NCBI GenBank assembly: GCA_038531315.1
Contig: JBCBBT010000012.1
Coordinates: forward strand, 1-62,164
Reading direction: 5' to 3'
DNA: 62,164 nucleotides
Source: JAJFFW01 sp038531315
GTDB taxonomy: Bacteria > Pseudomonadota > Alphaproteobacteria > Caulobacterales > Parvularculaceae
The translations under genes and the position numbers were made by a program. Under the pieces are notes generated by a model that saw nothing but the letters and a program-made list of their open reading frames with translations, was not told where the DNA came from and did not search any database. This document shows, one piece after another, positions 1 through 7,201 of this stretch (its first letter is position 1; the number at the start of each line of letters is the position of its first letter).

Positions 1-1
1 G

Positions 2-508
2 CCGCCGGCCTCCCCGGTCAGCCTCCACATTTCAGGCGATACGGTCTTCGCCGGCGCGCCCGAACGCGCATTCAAGGCAATCGCCGGTTACGGTCCGCAC
101 CTGAGGGCCCGCTATGAGGCGGCGGCCGCCGGCGCTGAGGATGCGGTCATGTTGAACGAACGCGGCCATGTGGTTTCTGCGAGCGCGGCGACGCTTTTTG
201 CGCTTACCGGCTTGCGCCAGCTAATCACGCCGCCGCTTGAAGACGGGGCGCTCCCTGGCGTCACGCGGGGCAAGCTTCTGGCGCTCGCAAGCCGCGCCGG
301 ATTGTCGGCAATCGAGCGCACGCTCTTTCCAGCAGACCTTGAAAGGTTTGACCTCTTTCTCGCGAACAGTATCCTCCGCATTCAGCCGGCGCGGCTATCG
401 GGCTGCGCTTGCACGCGGCGGAAAGGGGCGCAGAACGCGGCCATCGGACGGCTCGCTGCGCTGTTGTCTGCGGAGATCGAAAACGACATGAAGAAATCGC
501 GATCCTGA
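2..508 (+). CDS. Fold-type IV PLP enzyme (aminodeoxychorismate lyase / class IV aminotransferase), C-terminal part
   Basis: The gene is cut by the window edge: the frame is open from base 2 and roughly the first half is missing. The visible 168 residues resemble the C-terminal half of 4-amino-4-deoxychorismate lyases and D-/branched-chain aminotransferases. A Lys encoded at 74-76 (context AFKAIAG) sits where the Schiff-base lysine of the family lies. It is followed by NERGHVVSASAAT (cofactor loop) and TPPLEDGALPGVTR (phosphate-cup signature). The stop codon lies one base before the next start, so the two genes are probably co-translated. A chorismate-linked substrate is a guess from similarity to PabC; another amino substrate is possible. 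Confidence 0.75.
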   Translation, partial: PPASPVSLHISGDTVFAGAPERAFKAIAGYGPHLRARYEAAAAGAEDAVMLNERGHVVSASAATLFALTGLRQLITPPLEDGALPGVTRGKLLALASRAGLSAIERTLFPADLERFDLFLANSILRIQPARLSGCACTRRKGAQNAAIGRLAALLSAEIENDMKKSRS

Positions 509-509
509 G

Positions 510-1667
510 ATGCATTCATTCACGCTTTCCAGACCGCAGATTGTTGGGATTATCAGCGCCCTGTTCGCCGAGGAGTTAAGCCGGAATGTGCGCCGCCACG
601 TTGATGCAGCGACAGCGGCGGCATGGGGCGAAGAAAAAGAATTTGGTCCCCCGGGCATCGGCCTTTCCGAAGAAGAGCTTTCCCTGTGCGCTGAACGCGT
701 CGCCGCATTTTTCGGGATCGCCGATCAGCGTCCGCAACTTAGTTTGTCGGATACGATTGGCGGTCTCGCGTCATTGATCACCAACGCCTTGCACACAAAG
801 CTCGAGGCGTTCGCCTTTACGCCCGCCGGCGACGAGCGCAACTGCGTTCACAGAGCCGATCAAATCTTTGCCGATGCAGCGGCGGCTGCAAACCTGTTTC
901 ACGGGCGACGGCGATTTCTCTCACTCGTTGCGCCCCACAGCCTGTTGGGCTTTGCTCTGACAATTTTGACGCCGAACCTCCAGCGGCTTGAATGTCTCGA
1001 TACGCGCGCGCTGACGCCTCAATTGTTGGGCGACACACTTGCTTTTGGCGATGTGCTGATCGCAACGCCGACGTCGTGGCGCTACATCCTACAGCAGGGC
1101 GTCGCGGCGCCCGACAATGTTATGGGGGCGTTCTTCGGCGAACCGATGAGCGCAGAACTTTCGAACGAAATGCGCCAGGCCGGCTTCGGAGCCCAGCGCG
1201 AAATCTATGGGTCAACAGAAACGGGTCTGATCGGGTGGCGCGACTCGCCGACCGACCCTTTCGTTTTGTTCGATCACTGGCGCCGCGATGATCGAGGCCT
1301 TCGGCGCCAGTCGCTAAGCGATGATTGTGAGGCTGTAACGCCGATGGATCAGTTGGAGTGGGAAAGTGATCGACGCTTTCATCTTGGCGGTCGTCGAGAC
1401 GGCGCCGTTCAGATCGGCGCAATCAATGTTTTTCCGGAGCGTATTGCAGAAATTTTGTCGGGCCATGATCTTGTTGATCAAAGCGTCATCAAAGTCGGCC
1501 GGCATAGCGGCGGCGTCAATCGGCTGATCGCGCATATAAAGCTTATCGATCCTGCGCCCCCGAGCGAGGCGACCGTCAGGGCTATTGATCGCTGGTGCCG
1601 GAAAAGTCTACGGCCGCAGGAGCGGCCGTGTATTTTTCATTTTGAAGAAACGCTGGACGGACTTTGA
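510..1667 (+). CDS. Divergent ANL-superfamily (AMP-binding) adenylating enzyme
   Basis: This 385-residue protein resembles the adenylate-forming (ANL) superfamily, which activates carboxylic acids as acyl- or aryl-AMP. The best motif is YGSTETGLIGWRD near residue 232, the A5 region that contacts AMP. FHLGGRRDGAVQIGAINVFPERIAEIL (residues about 290-316, quoted here in pieces: FHLGGRRDG, then INVFPERIAEIL) matches A7/A8. The P-loop that should read FTSGSTGxPK is degenerate (FAFTPAGDERNC). The C-terminus stops before a clear A10 lysine motif. It may be a specialised aryl-activating enzyme of the kind seen in aryl-polyene clusters, or a decayed one. It follows the PLP enzyme with a one-base gap, which suggests a shared aromatic pathway; that is inference. 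Confidence 0.65.
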   Translation: MHSFTLSRPQIVGIISALFAEELSRNVRRHVDAATAAAWGEEKEFGPPGIGLSEEELSLCAERVAAFFGIADQRPQLSLSDTIGGLASLITNALHTKLEAFAFTPAGDERNCVHRADQIFADAAAAANLFHGRRRFLSLVAPHSLLGFALTILTPNLQRLECLDTRALTPQLLGDTLAFGDVLIATPTSWRYILQQGVAAPDNVMGAFFGEPMSAELSNEMRQAGFGAQREIYGSTETGLIGWRDSPTDPFVLFDHWRRDDRGLRRQSLSDDCEAVTPMDQLEWESDRRFHLGGRRDGAVQIGAINVFPERIAEILSGHDLVDQSVIKVGRHSGGVNRLIAHIKLIDPAPPSEATVRAIDRWCRKSLRPQERPCIFHFEETLDGL

Positions 1668-1703
1668 GCGGTCAAAGCGCGCCGTCGCTGGGTCTTCAAC
1701 TGG

Positions 1704-2144
1704 CTATTGCGTGCCGTTTTCAATCGCCTGGTCAAATTTCAGGCGCGTTTGCTGAACGGCTTCTGTAAACACAGTTGTGTCATCGCCGACAGTAATGGCG
1801 ATTTCGCATTGGGTGGTGCAATTATATGTCGTGCGCTGGGCTCCGCGGTTGACGGTCAACATCTGATCAGACGCCGTGCGTACACGCACCTTGAGATGCT
1901 CGATTTCATTAAAGTTCTCGTCGAGGAAGACGACGTTGGTGAGCCCTGGCGTTTTTCCGTTGAGAAGAATCTTTGTCGAGTCAACGACAGTGATATCGGC
2001 GATCCCGGGATTGCCGACAAGGATCTGGGTCGCCGGCTTTTCAAGCTTGTAAGGGCGAATTTGATCCATCGTCACCCAGACCTGCTCAGCAGAGGCGGCC
2101 GAGGCCGTAAAAATCGATGCAATCAAAGTTGCAAAAAAGCGCAT
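1704..2144 (-). CDS. Exported secretin-N-domain-like pilus assembly protein
   Basis: 146 residues from the ATG at 2144; the longer frame begins at a TTG with no better support. Residues 1-19 form a signal peptide ending SASA. The mature part has the T2SS/T3SS 'pilus assembly N-terminal' fold seen at the start of CpaC secretins: ATQILVGNPGIADITVVDST, then ILLNGKTPGLTNVVFLDEN. Unlike CpaC there is no secretin domain. The C-terminal half carries a Cys-x3-Cys pair (YNCTTQCE). It is transcribed away from the Crp-type gene next to the cpa/tad cluster. Probable role: a periplasmic accessory of the pilus secretin; the exact function is unknown. Confidence 0.7.
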   Translation of the reverse strand: MRFFATLIASIFTASAASAEQVWVTMDQIRPYKLEKPATQILVGNPGIADITVVDSTKILLNGKTPGLTNVVFLDENFNEIEHLKVRVRTASDQMLTVNRGAQRTTYNCTTQCEIAITVGDDTTVFTEAVQQTRLKFDQAIENGTQ

Positions 2145-2292
2145 AACCTTCTTCCCAATAAACTCCCGTTTTTCTATCAAGCCACCATAAAAAAAGCCTT
2201 AATGTCAAAAGTCCGCCGTGTAGATACAATTGTCTCTTTTACCCCCTTTTAAGCCGTTCCCGTTAAAAGTAGCGGTGAAATACGAGGATGGC

Positions 2293-3042
2293 ATGCCTGC
2301 ACCGCAATCAATTATTGCTTCCGAAACATCAGAGGGTCCGGCAAGCGAGCGCCCGCCCATCGCCTCAATATTATCACGCGTAGCCCCGTTTGCGGATCTG
2401 CCGGATGCTGTACTTGAGGCGCTTGCCGAAATCAGTGATCTGCGAGATTACAGCGCCGGTGAGACATTGTTTTCCCTTGGTCAATTCGACGGCGGCGAGT
2501 TCTTTGTTATTTCTAAAGGCTCGTTGAAAATTACGCTCGCCGATGACGAAACCGGCGCCATGATGATCGATACCGTCAGCGAGGGAGACCTTTTTGGGCT
2601 GGCAAGCGCCGTCGCGGGCGATCAGGGCGCCGATCCGGAAAAGATGACGCTGGCTGTGGAAGAGGACGCCGAAATCGTTGCGCTCGACGCCGAGGCGTTT
2701 CGGGTCGTCGTTGCGCAGCGGCCATCGCTCACGCGCAATCTGATGCATTACTTTGCAAAGTCGCTCGCCGGCGCGCGTTATGAAATCGCCGTCGCCGACG
2801 AGGGATCGCCCGAACGGCGCATCTATGCGGCGCTCATGGAGTATATCGAACGGGATGCGGTTAGCGCCGCATGGCGTATCGACCGCATGCCGAAACATCG
2901 CGAACTGGCGGAGAAGGCCGACGCCGAAGAGTCGATTGTGGCGGCCGCTGTCGCGCAGTTAATCCAGGACGGCATCGCAAAACGTGATTACCCAGGCCTT
3001 GTGATTACCGACATGAATGGTCTTAACAGGTTGGCCTCCTAG
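2293..3042 (+). CDS. Crp/Fnr-type transcriptional regulator
   Basis: 249 residues from the ATG at 2293, chosen because GAGG lies about eight bases upstream; an in-frame TTG at 2230 would add 21 residues. A cyclic-nucleotide-binding-type jelly roll is visible (YSAGETLFSLGQFDGGEFFVI, shown only as its 20-residue core YSAGETLFSLGQFDGGEFFV, then EGDLFGLASAVAG). The Arg-Ser-Ala cAMP-phosphate motif of true CRP is missing, so the ligand may differ or be absent. The C-terminal winged helix (MPKHRELAEKADAEESIVAA) lacks the usual ETVSR recognition sequence. Its position between a pilus accessory gene and the Flp pilin makes it a candidate local regulator of the pilus genes; this is inference. Confidence 0.75.
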   Translation: MPAPQSIIASETSEGPASERPPIASILSRVAPFADLPDAVLEALAEISDLRDYSAGETLFSLGQFDGGEFFVISKGSLKITLADDETGAMMIDTVSEGDLFGLASAVAGDQGADPEKMTLAVEEDAEIVALDAEAFRVVVAQRPSLTRNLMHYFAKSLAGARYEIAVADEGSPERRIYAALMEYIERDAVSAAWRIDRMPKHRELAEKADAEESIVAAAVAQLIQDGIAKRDYPGLVITDMNGLNRLAS

Positions 3043-3052
3043 CCTTGATTTA

Positions 3053-3077
3053 TATGGTAAATTTATGATTTACCATA
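3053..3077. promoter_or_regulatory. Perfect 25-bp palindrome upstream of the pilin gene
   Basis: TATGGTAAAT at 3053-3062 and ATTTACCATA at 3068-3077 are perfect inverted repeats around a five-base spacer. The site lies just after the Crp-type gene and about 140 bases before the Flp start. There is no T-run, so it does not look like a terminator. The half-site TTTACCAT resembles the CtrA half-site TTAACCAT known from Caulobacter, but with a mismatch. It is a candidate operator; the bound protein is unknown. Confidence 0.5.
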
Positions 3078-3214
3078 ATAATCCGTAAGCAAATAAAAAT
3101 CATCTAAAAGGGATTATTTTCAGATTTTGTTTACCGGCTCGAGCTATCAATGCGTAGTCCGGAAAGAAAAATTCGGGCGGTGCAAGTGAAGAGTTACGTA
3201 ACAGGAGTACACCA

Positions 3215-3376
3215 ATGAAAGCTCTTTTTGATAAATTCGTGAAAGACGAAGACGGCGCGACGGCTATTGAATACGGCCTGATTGCTGCTCTGATCGCCGT
3301 TGCTGTTATCGCCGCTGTTAGCGCGGTTGGCACGAGCGTTTCCACGACGTTCTCGGAAATCGACTCAGCTCTCTAA
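3215..3376 (+). CDS. flp: Flp/Fap-type type IVb prepilin
   Basis: 53 residues starting MKALFDKFVKDEDGATAIEY. It is the major pilin subunit of the Tad/Cpa pilus. After a short charged leader, the Gly14-Ala15 bond is the expected prepilin peptidase site, and the Glu-Tyr pair of Flp pilins follows at residues 19-20. The remainder is the hydrophobic assembly helix (GLIAALIAVAVIAAVSAV) and a short Ser/Thr-rich tail. A ribosome binding site (CAGGAG) lies ten bases upstream. A strong terminator directly after the gene separates it from the rest of the cluster, as expected for a subunit needed in excess. Confidence 0.93.
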   Translation: MKALFDKFVKDEDGATAIEYGLIAALIAVAVIAAVSAVGTSVSTTFSEIDSAL

Positions 3377-3398
3377 GAGATCTGGTACGGGTTTCACG

Positions 3399-3430
3399 AA
3401 AAAGGAGGCTTCGGCCTCCTTTTTTATTTT
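3399..3430 (+). terminator. Rho-independent terminator of the pilin gene
   Basis: A perfect 11-bp stem (AAAAAGGAGGC / GCCTCCTTTTT) with a TTCG tetraloop spans 3399-3424. A T-rich stretch follows. It ends the monocistronic pilin message 23 bases after its stop codon. Confidence 0.9.
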
Positions 3431-3532
3431 TTAATTTTTGAAAGCGAAATATTCGCCGAAAACAATATCGTTACTAACTGTTCCTTAAAGCGCGCGCCCT
3501 AGACCGGATTATGGTAAACGAACAGGTGTCGC

Positions 3533-4039
3533 GTGATCTCCTTGATTTTTTTGTCCGCATTTCCAGCCGCTCTCATTATTGCGGCCTTGAACGATCTTTA
3601 CGAATTTAAAATCCCGAACTGGATAAGCATCCTTTTGATCGTCGCCTATTTTGCGGCGGGGATTGCGATCCGGGCGCCGGCTGGCGCGATGATTGAGGGG
3701 ACGGTCATTGCGGCTCTTGCGCTGGTTATCGGCTTTGCGCTTTTTGCCGGAAAAATCATCGGCGGCGGCGACGCCAAGCTTTTCGCAGCGTCTGCGTTAT
3801 GGATTGGTCTGCCGGGGCTTGCGCCATTTTTGTTAAATATGGCGCTCTCCGGAGCCGCCTTCGCGATTGCGCTAATCGTTTTCAGAAGGTTCCCCGCGCT
3901 GCCGATTTATTCCCAAATGCCCTGGCTTTTGCGGCTTCATCAATCACACAAAAGCATTCCTTACGCGGTGGCGATTTGCGCCGGGGGACTCATGAGTTTT
4001 CAGCATACATTGTATTTCAAAATTGCGTTTGAAGCTTAA
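3533..4039 (+). CDS. cpaA: CpaA prepilin peptidase (A24 aspartic protease)
   Basis: 168 residues from a GTG start. It is an inner-membrane aspartic protease that cleaves the leader of the Flp prepilin. Asp21 (NDLYEFKIPN) and Asp80 in the GGGDAK motif are the two catalytic aspartates of the A24 family. About five hydrophobic segments are visible. The short form without the N-terminal methylase domain is typical of CpaA/TadV. It is the first gene after the pilin terminator. The sequence ATGGTAAAC at 3511-3519, just upstream, resembles half of the palindrome near flp. Confidence 0.9.
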   Translation: MISLIFLSAFPAALIIAALNDLYEFKIPNWISILLIVAYFAAGIAIRAPAGAMIEGTVIAALALVIGFALFAGKIIGGGDAKLFAASALWIGLPGLAPFLLNMALSGAAFAIALIVFRRFPALPIYSQMPWLLRLHQSHKSIPYAVAICAGGLMSFQHTLYFKIAFEA

Positions 4040-4130
4040 GAAGTTGAGTTAACGTAGTTTTGAGGAGTTTCCGCAAAGATCATCGCGAGAATGACACTCC
4101 AAGTGGGTTTAAGAGTAAGGCGGTAAAGTC

Positions 4131-4895
4131 ATGAGCGTTCCAGTACGCATTGCGTTAGTTGTTTTCATCGGCATCTGTTTTACCGCAGGGATTTATCTCT
4201 TCCTGACGGGTGGCCAGAGCGAAGATCTTGCGATTCCGGTGATTGAACCTGTCCAGTCGAAGACCGTGCGGGTGCTGGTCGCCGACCGTGATTTTGGCCG
4301 CGGTGAGCGCTTCGGTCTGGAGGCTGTGCGCTGGGAAGAATGGCCCGAAAAAACGGTTGTTCAGTCTGAAGCCTATATAACCGAAGACCAAGGGATCACG
4401 CCGGAAGATCTTCAGGCGGCGATCGCGCGCACGCCAATTGTCATCGGCGAGCCGATTTTGGAATCAAAGATTGTCCGCGCGGGCTCGTCGGGCATGTTGG
4501 CGGCTGTGCTGACGCCGGGTATGCGCGCTGTAACAATGAGGATTTCGCCGGAAACTGGCGCAGGCGGTTTTATTCTGCCTGGCGATCGCGTTGATGTTTA
4601 CCATACGGAAACAAACGAAGACAACAACACCGAAGTGGTCAAGCTCTTTGACAACGTTAAAATTCTGGCCATCGACGGCTTGTTTGCGGAAGATCCGACG
4701 TTGTCAAATCTTCCGGGCACGACAGCGACGTTGGAGCTTGCGCCCAATGACGCCGAATACATGATCCAGACGCGCGACTCGAACGGCAAAGTGTCGTTAG
4801 CGCTGCGCAGCGTCTTTAAGCCTGAAGAAGGCGAGTCCGCCGAACGCCAGCCAACAGACACCTCAGTTCGCATTTATCGGTACGGCCGTAGCTAA
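4131..4895 (+). CDS. cpaB: CpaB/RcpC pilus assembly protein
   Basis: 254 residues. One N-terminal membrane anchor (residues about 6-26) is followed by a periplasmic SAF domain (VRVLVADRDFGRGERFGLEA) and the CpaB/RcpC core (MLAAVLTPGMRAVTMRISPE, then GFILPGDRVDVYHT). In Tad systems this protein works with the secretin at the outer membrane and peptidoglycan. It ends two bases before an alternative ATG of the cpaC frame, so expression is coupled. The start is supported by AAGGCGG upstream. Confidence 0.9.
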   Translation: MSVPVRIALVVFIGICFTAGIYLFLTGGQSEDLAIPVIEPVQSKTVRVLVADRDFGRGERFGLEAVRWEEWPEKTVVQSEAYITEDQGITPEDLQAAIARTPIVIGEPILESKIVRAGSSGMLAAVLTPGMRAVTMRISPETGAGGFILPGDRVDVYHTETNEDNNTEVVKLFDNVKILAIDGLFAEDPTLSNLPGTTATLELAPNDAEYMIQTRDSNGKVSLALRSVFKPEEGESAERQPTDTSVRIYRYGRS

Positions 4896-4921
4896 GAATG
4901 CGCCTTGTAAAGGGGAATAAA

Positions 4922-6472
4922 ATGACCGTCCGTAGAAAAATCGCGCACCTGCAAAAGGGCCTCGTCATGGCTCTAACGGCGATCGCCGCTGGCGCATTGA
5001 TTACCGACGACGCCGCGGCGCAGCGCGGCGCCACAAAAGTGCGTATCGACGCTGGCGGCGCCAGCGAAGTCTCGCAAAGCATTGTTTTACCGCTCGACAA
5101 GGCTGCAATCGTGGAGTTGCCGCGCCCTGCCATCGACGTCCTTGTGTCACAGCCGACCGTTGTGGACGCGGTGGTGCGGTCGCCGCGCCGCGTTTATTTG
5201 CTGGGCCGTCAAATCGGGCAAACAAACGCCTTCTTTTTCGATAGCGCAGGCCGCCAGATTCTCAATCTTGAAATTCAGGTTGAGCGCGATCTTGATGCGT
5301 TGACGGATCTTCTGTCCCGCCTGATGCCCGACTCGCGCCTATCGGCGGAAGCAATCAGCGATACTATTATTCTCAGGGGCGCTGTTAAGAACGCGACAGA
5401 GGCCGCTAACGCAAAGCGCATTGCACAGCGGTTTGTCGACGACGACAACAAAGTCGTATCGATGATTTCAATCCTTGACCGTGAGCAGGTCATGTTGAAA
5501 GTGCGCATCGTCGAGATGCAGCGCACGGTCGTCAAACAGCTGGGCGTCGATACAGACGGCGTTGCCACGTTGTCAAACGCCACGCTCAACCTCGCCGCAA
5601 ATACGTTGATCAATGGTCAGGCTGGCGGCGGCCTTGAAGGTGTCGCCTCTCGCGCTTTCGGCGCAAACGGCGATGCGGCGTTGAATTTCTCGTTTCAGGC
5701 GCTTGAGCAAACCGGCCTGATCAAGACGCTGGCTGAGCCCAATCTGACGGCGCTGTCCGGCGAATCGGCGAGCTTCCTCGCCGGCGGTGAGTTTCCAATT
5801 CCTGTTGGACAAGACGACGATACGATCAGTATTGAATTCAAGGAATTTGGTGTCGGTCTCGGCTTTACCCCTGTTGTCTTGAACAAGGGCCGGATCAATA
5901 TGAAAATCAGTACGGAAGTCAGTGAACTGACATTCGATAACGGCTTTACGCTGGGTAGTGCGTCAAACGTCGTAAGTCAGGGAGAGGGCGATGAATTCCT
6001 TCTAATTGATCAGGACGGCGACGGCGACCTTGAACTGGTGCCGAACCCGAACTTTACGCCGCCCCAGGTCGTCCAGACGCCGGGCCTTGTTATTCCCGGC
6101 CTGACGGTCAGGCGCGCTGAAACAACGGTCGAGTTGAGCTCTGGCGCAAGTCTTGTGATGGCGGGCCTCCTTCAGGAAGATCTCAACAACTCGATCAATG
6201 GCGTTCCGTATCTGAAAGATACGCCAATCCTTGGACAGCTTTTCCGCAGCCAGGATTTCCAACGCGCTGAGTCAGAGCTTGTCATCATCATCACTCCGTA
6301 TCTGGTGGACCCGACGCATAAGAGCAAGCTGACCGATCCGGCTCAGGGTTTCGTGCCGGCAAGCGATGTTCAATCCATCTTCCTTGGGAAAATGGTTGCA
6401 GCTTACGGCCTGCAGGGCAGCGGCGTTCAGGACAAAACGCTCCAAGGCCCGCTCGGTTTCATTCTTGATTAG
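4922..6472 (+). CDS. cpaC: CpaC/RcpA outer-membrane secretin
   Basis: 516 residues from the ATG at 4922, preferred over the ATG at 4898 because AAAGGGG lies just upstream. It forms the outer-membrane channel through which the Flp pilus passes. In order: a signal peptide ending AAAQ; the pilus N-domain (VDAVVRSPRRVYLLGRQIGQ); a BON-like segment (ILRGAVKNATEAANAKRIAQ); and the secretin core (LAEPNLTALSGESASFLAGG, later IPGLTVRRAETTVELSSGAS and GQLFRSQDFQRAESELVIII). Odd point: about 40 extra residues lie between EVSELTFDN and IPGLTVRR, with an acidic DQDGDGDLE stretch at 363-371 that resembles a calcium loop. Confidence 0.93.
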   Translation: MTVRRKIAHLQKGLVMALTAIAAGALITDDAAAQRGATKVRIDAGGASEVSQSIVLPLDKAAIVELPRPAIDVLVSQPTVVDAVVRSPRRVYLLGRQIGQTNAFFFDSAGRQILNLEIQVERDLDALTDLLSRLMPDSRLSAEAISDTIILRGAVKNATEAANAKRIAQRFVDDDNKVVSMISILDREQVMLKVRIVEMQRTVVKQLGVDTDGVATLSNATLNLAANTLINGQAGGGLEGVASRAFGANGDAALNFSFQALEQTGLIKTLAEPNLTALSGESASFLAGGEFPIPVGQDDDTISIEFKEFGVGLGFTPVVLNKGRINMKISTEVSELTFDNGFTLGSASNVVSQGEGDEFLLIDQDGDGDLELVPNPNFTPPQVVQTPGLVIPGLTVRRAETTVELSSGASLVMAGLLQEDLNNSINGVPYLKDTPILGQLFRSQDFQRAESELVIIITPYLVDPTHKSKLTDPAQGFVPASDVQSIFLGKMVAAYGLQGSGVQDKTLQGPLGFILD

Positions 6473-6484
6473 GAAGCAAAGATC

Positions 6485-7162
6485 ATGGCTCAAAAAATTG
6501 TAAACATTCTCGCCATGAGCGCGGCCGCAGGATTGCTGAGCGCTTGCGCAGGAAGCATCAATGGCGCGGACGATGCTTTTTCGGTTGAAGAAAAACATCC
6601 CATCAGCGTCGACACGCAAGTTGTTACGCTGACGCTCAATGTCGATCCGACAACAAGCGATTTGTCGAAACTTGACGAAGCGCGATTGAGAGCGTTCGCC
6701 GGCGCCTATGTGCGTTCCGGACACGGGCCGGTCACGGTAACCGCGCCTTCCGGCGCCACTGACAGCCCGGAAGGCCAGGAGCTCGCCTCCGACGTCCGCC
6801 GGATGCTTCATAGTTTCGGCCTGCCGTGGTCATCGATTTCCGGCGCATCCTACCGGACGGGTGATGACGGTGCGCGCCAAGTCATCGTTTCCTATACGCA
6901 CTACGTTGCGACCGCGAGCGAATGCGGCATCTGGAAAGAGATCCGCAAAAATGACCGGAACAATGTTCAGTCGCCGAACTTTGGTTGTGCGACCCAGAAC
7001 AATCTTGCGGCGTTAGTCGCCGATCCGCGCGATCTGATTGCGCCGTCCGACGAAGGGCCGGTTGATTCCGAAGCGCGCATTCGCGCTATCGAATTGTTCC
7101 GTGACGGCGAGGTCTCAAGTGTAGAAACGGATGAGATCATCCGTACGCAGGTCACAAACTAG
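6485..7162 (+). CDS. cpaD: CpaD pilus assembly lipoprotein
   Basis: 225 residues with a lipoprotein signal ending LLSAC (Cys21). CpaD is an outer-membrane-associated protein needed for Cpa pilus biogenesis, thought to help the secretin. The family signature NFGCATQNNLAALVADPRDL is intact near residues 163-182, and the middle holds the PEGQELASDVRRML segment typical of the family. It lies 12 bases after cpaC. A short hairpin and a strong ribosome binding site separate it from cpaE. Confidence 0.92.
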   Translation: MAQKIVNILAMSAAAGLLSACAGSINGADDAFSVEEKHPISVDTQVVTLTLNVDPTTSDLSKLDEARLRAFAGAYVRSGHGPVTVTAPSGATDSPEGQELASDVRRMLHSFGLPWSSISGASYRTGDDGARQVIVSYTHYVATASECGIWKEIRKNDRNNVQSPNFGCATQNNLAALVADPRDLIAPSDEGPVDSEARIRAIELFRDGEVSSVETDEIIRTQVTN

Positions 7163-7171
7163 AATTGGAGG

Positions 7172-7187
7172 GCGCGTCAACACGCGC
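7172..7187 (+). repeat. Short hairpin between cpaD and cpaE
   Basis: GCGCGT (7172-7177) and ACGCGC (7182-7187) form a 6-bp stem with a CAAC loop. TTAAGGAG, the cpaE ribosome binding site, follows at once. It has no T-run. It could be an mRNA processing or stabilising element that sets the dose of downstream ATPases against upstream envelope proteins. Confidence 0.4.
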
Positions 7188-7201
7188 TTAAGGAGTACAA
7201 C

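Noticed and set aside
1620..1700. A third frameshift at the end of the adenylating enzyme
   Set aside because: Other frames give only weak A10-like patterns (ERSK or RTLSGQ); not enough to claim a break.
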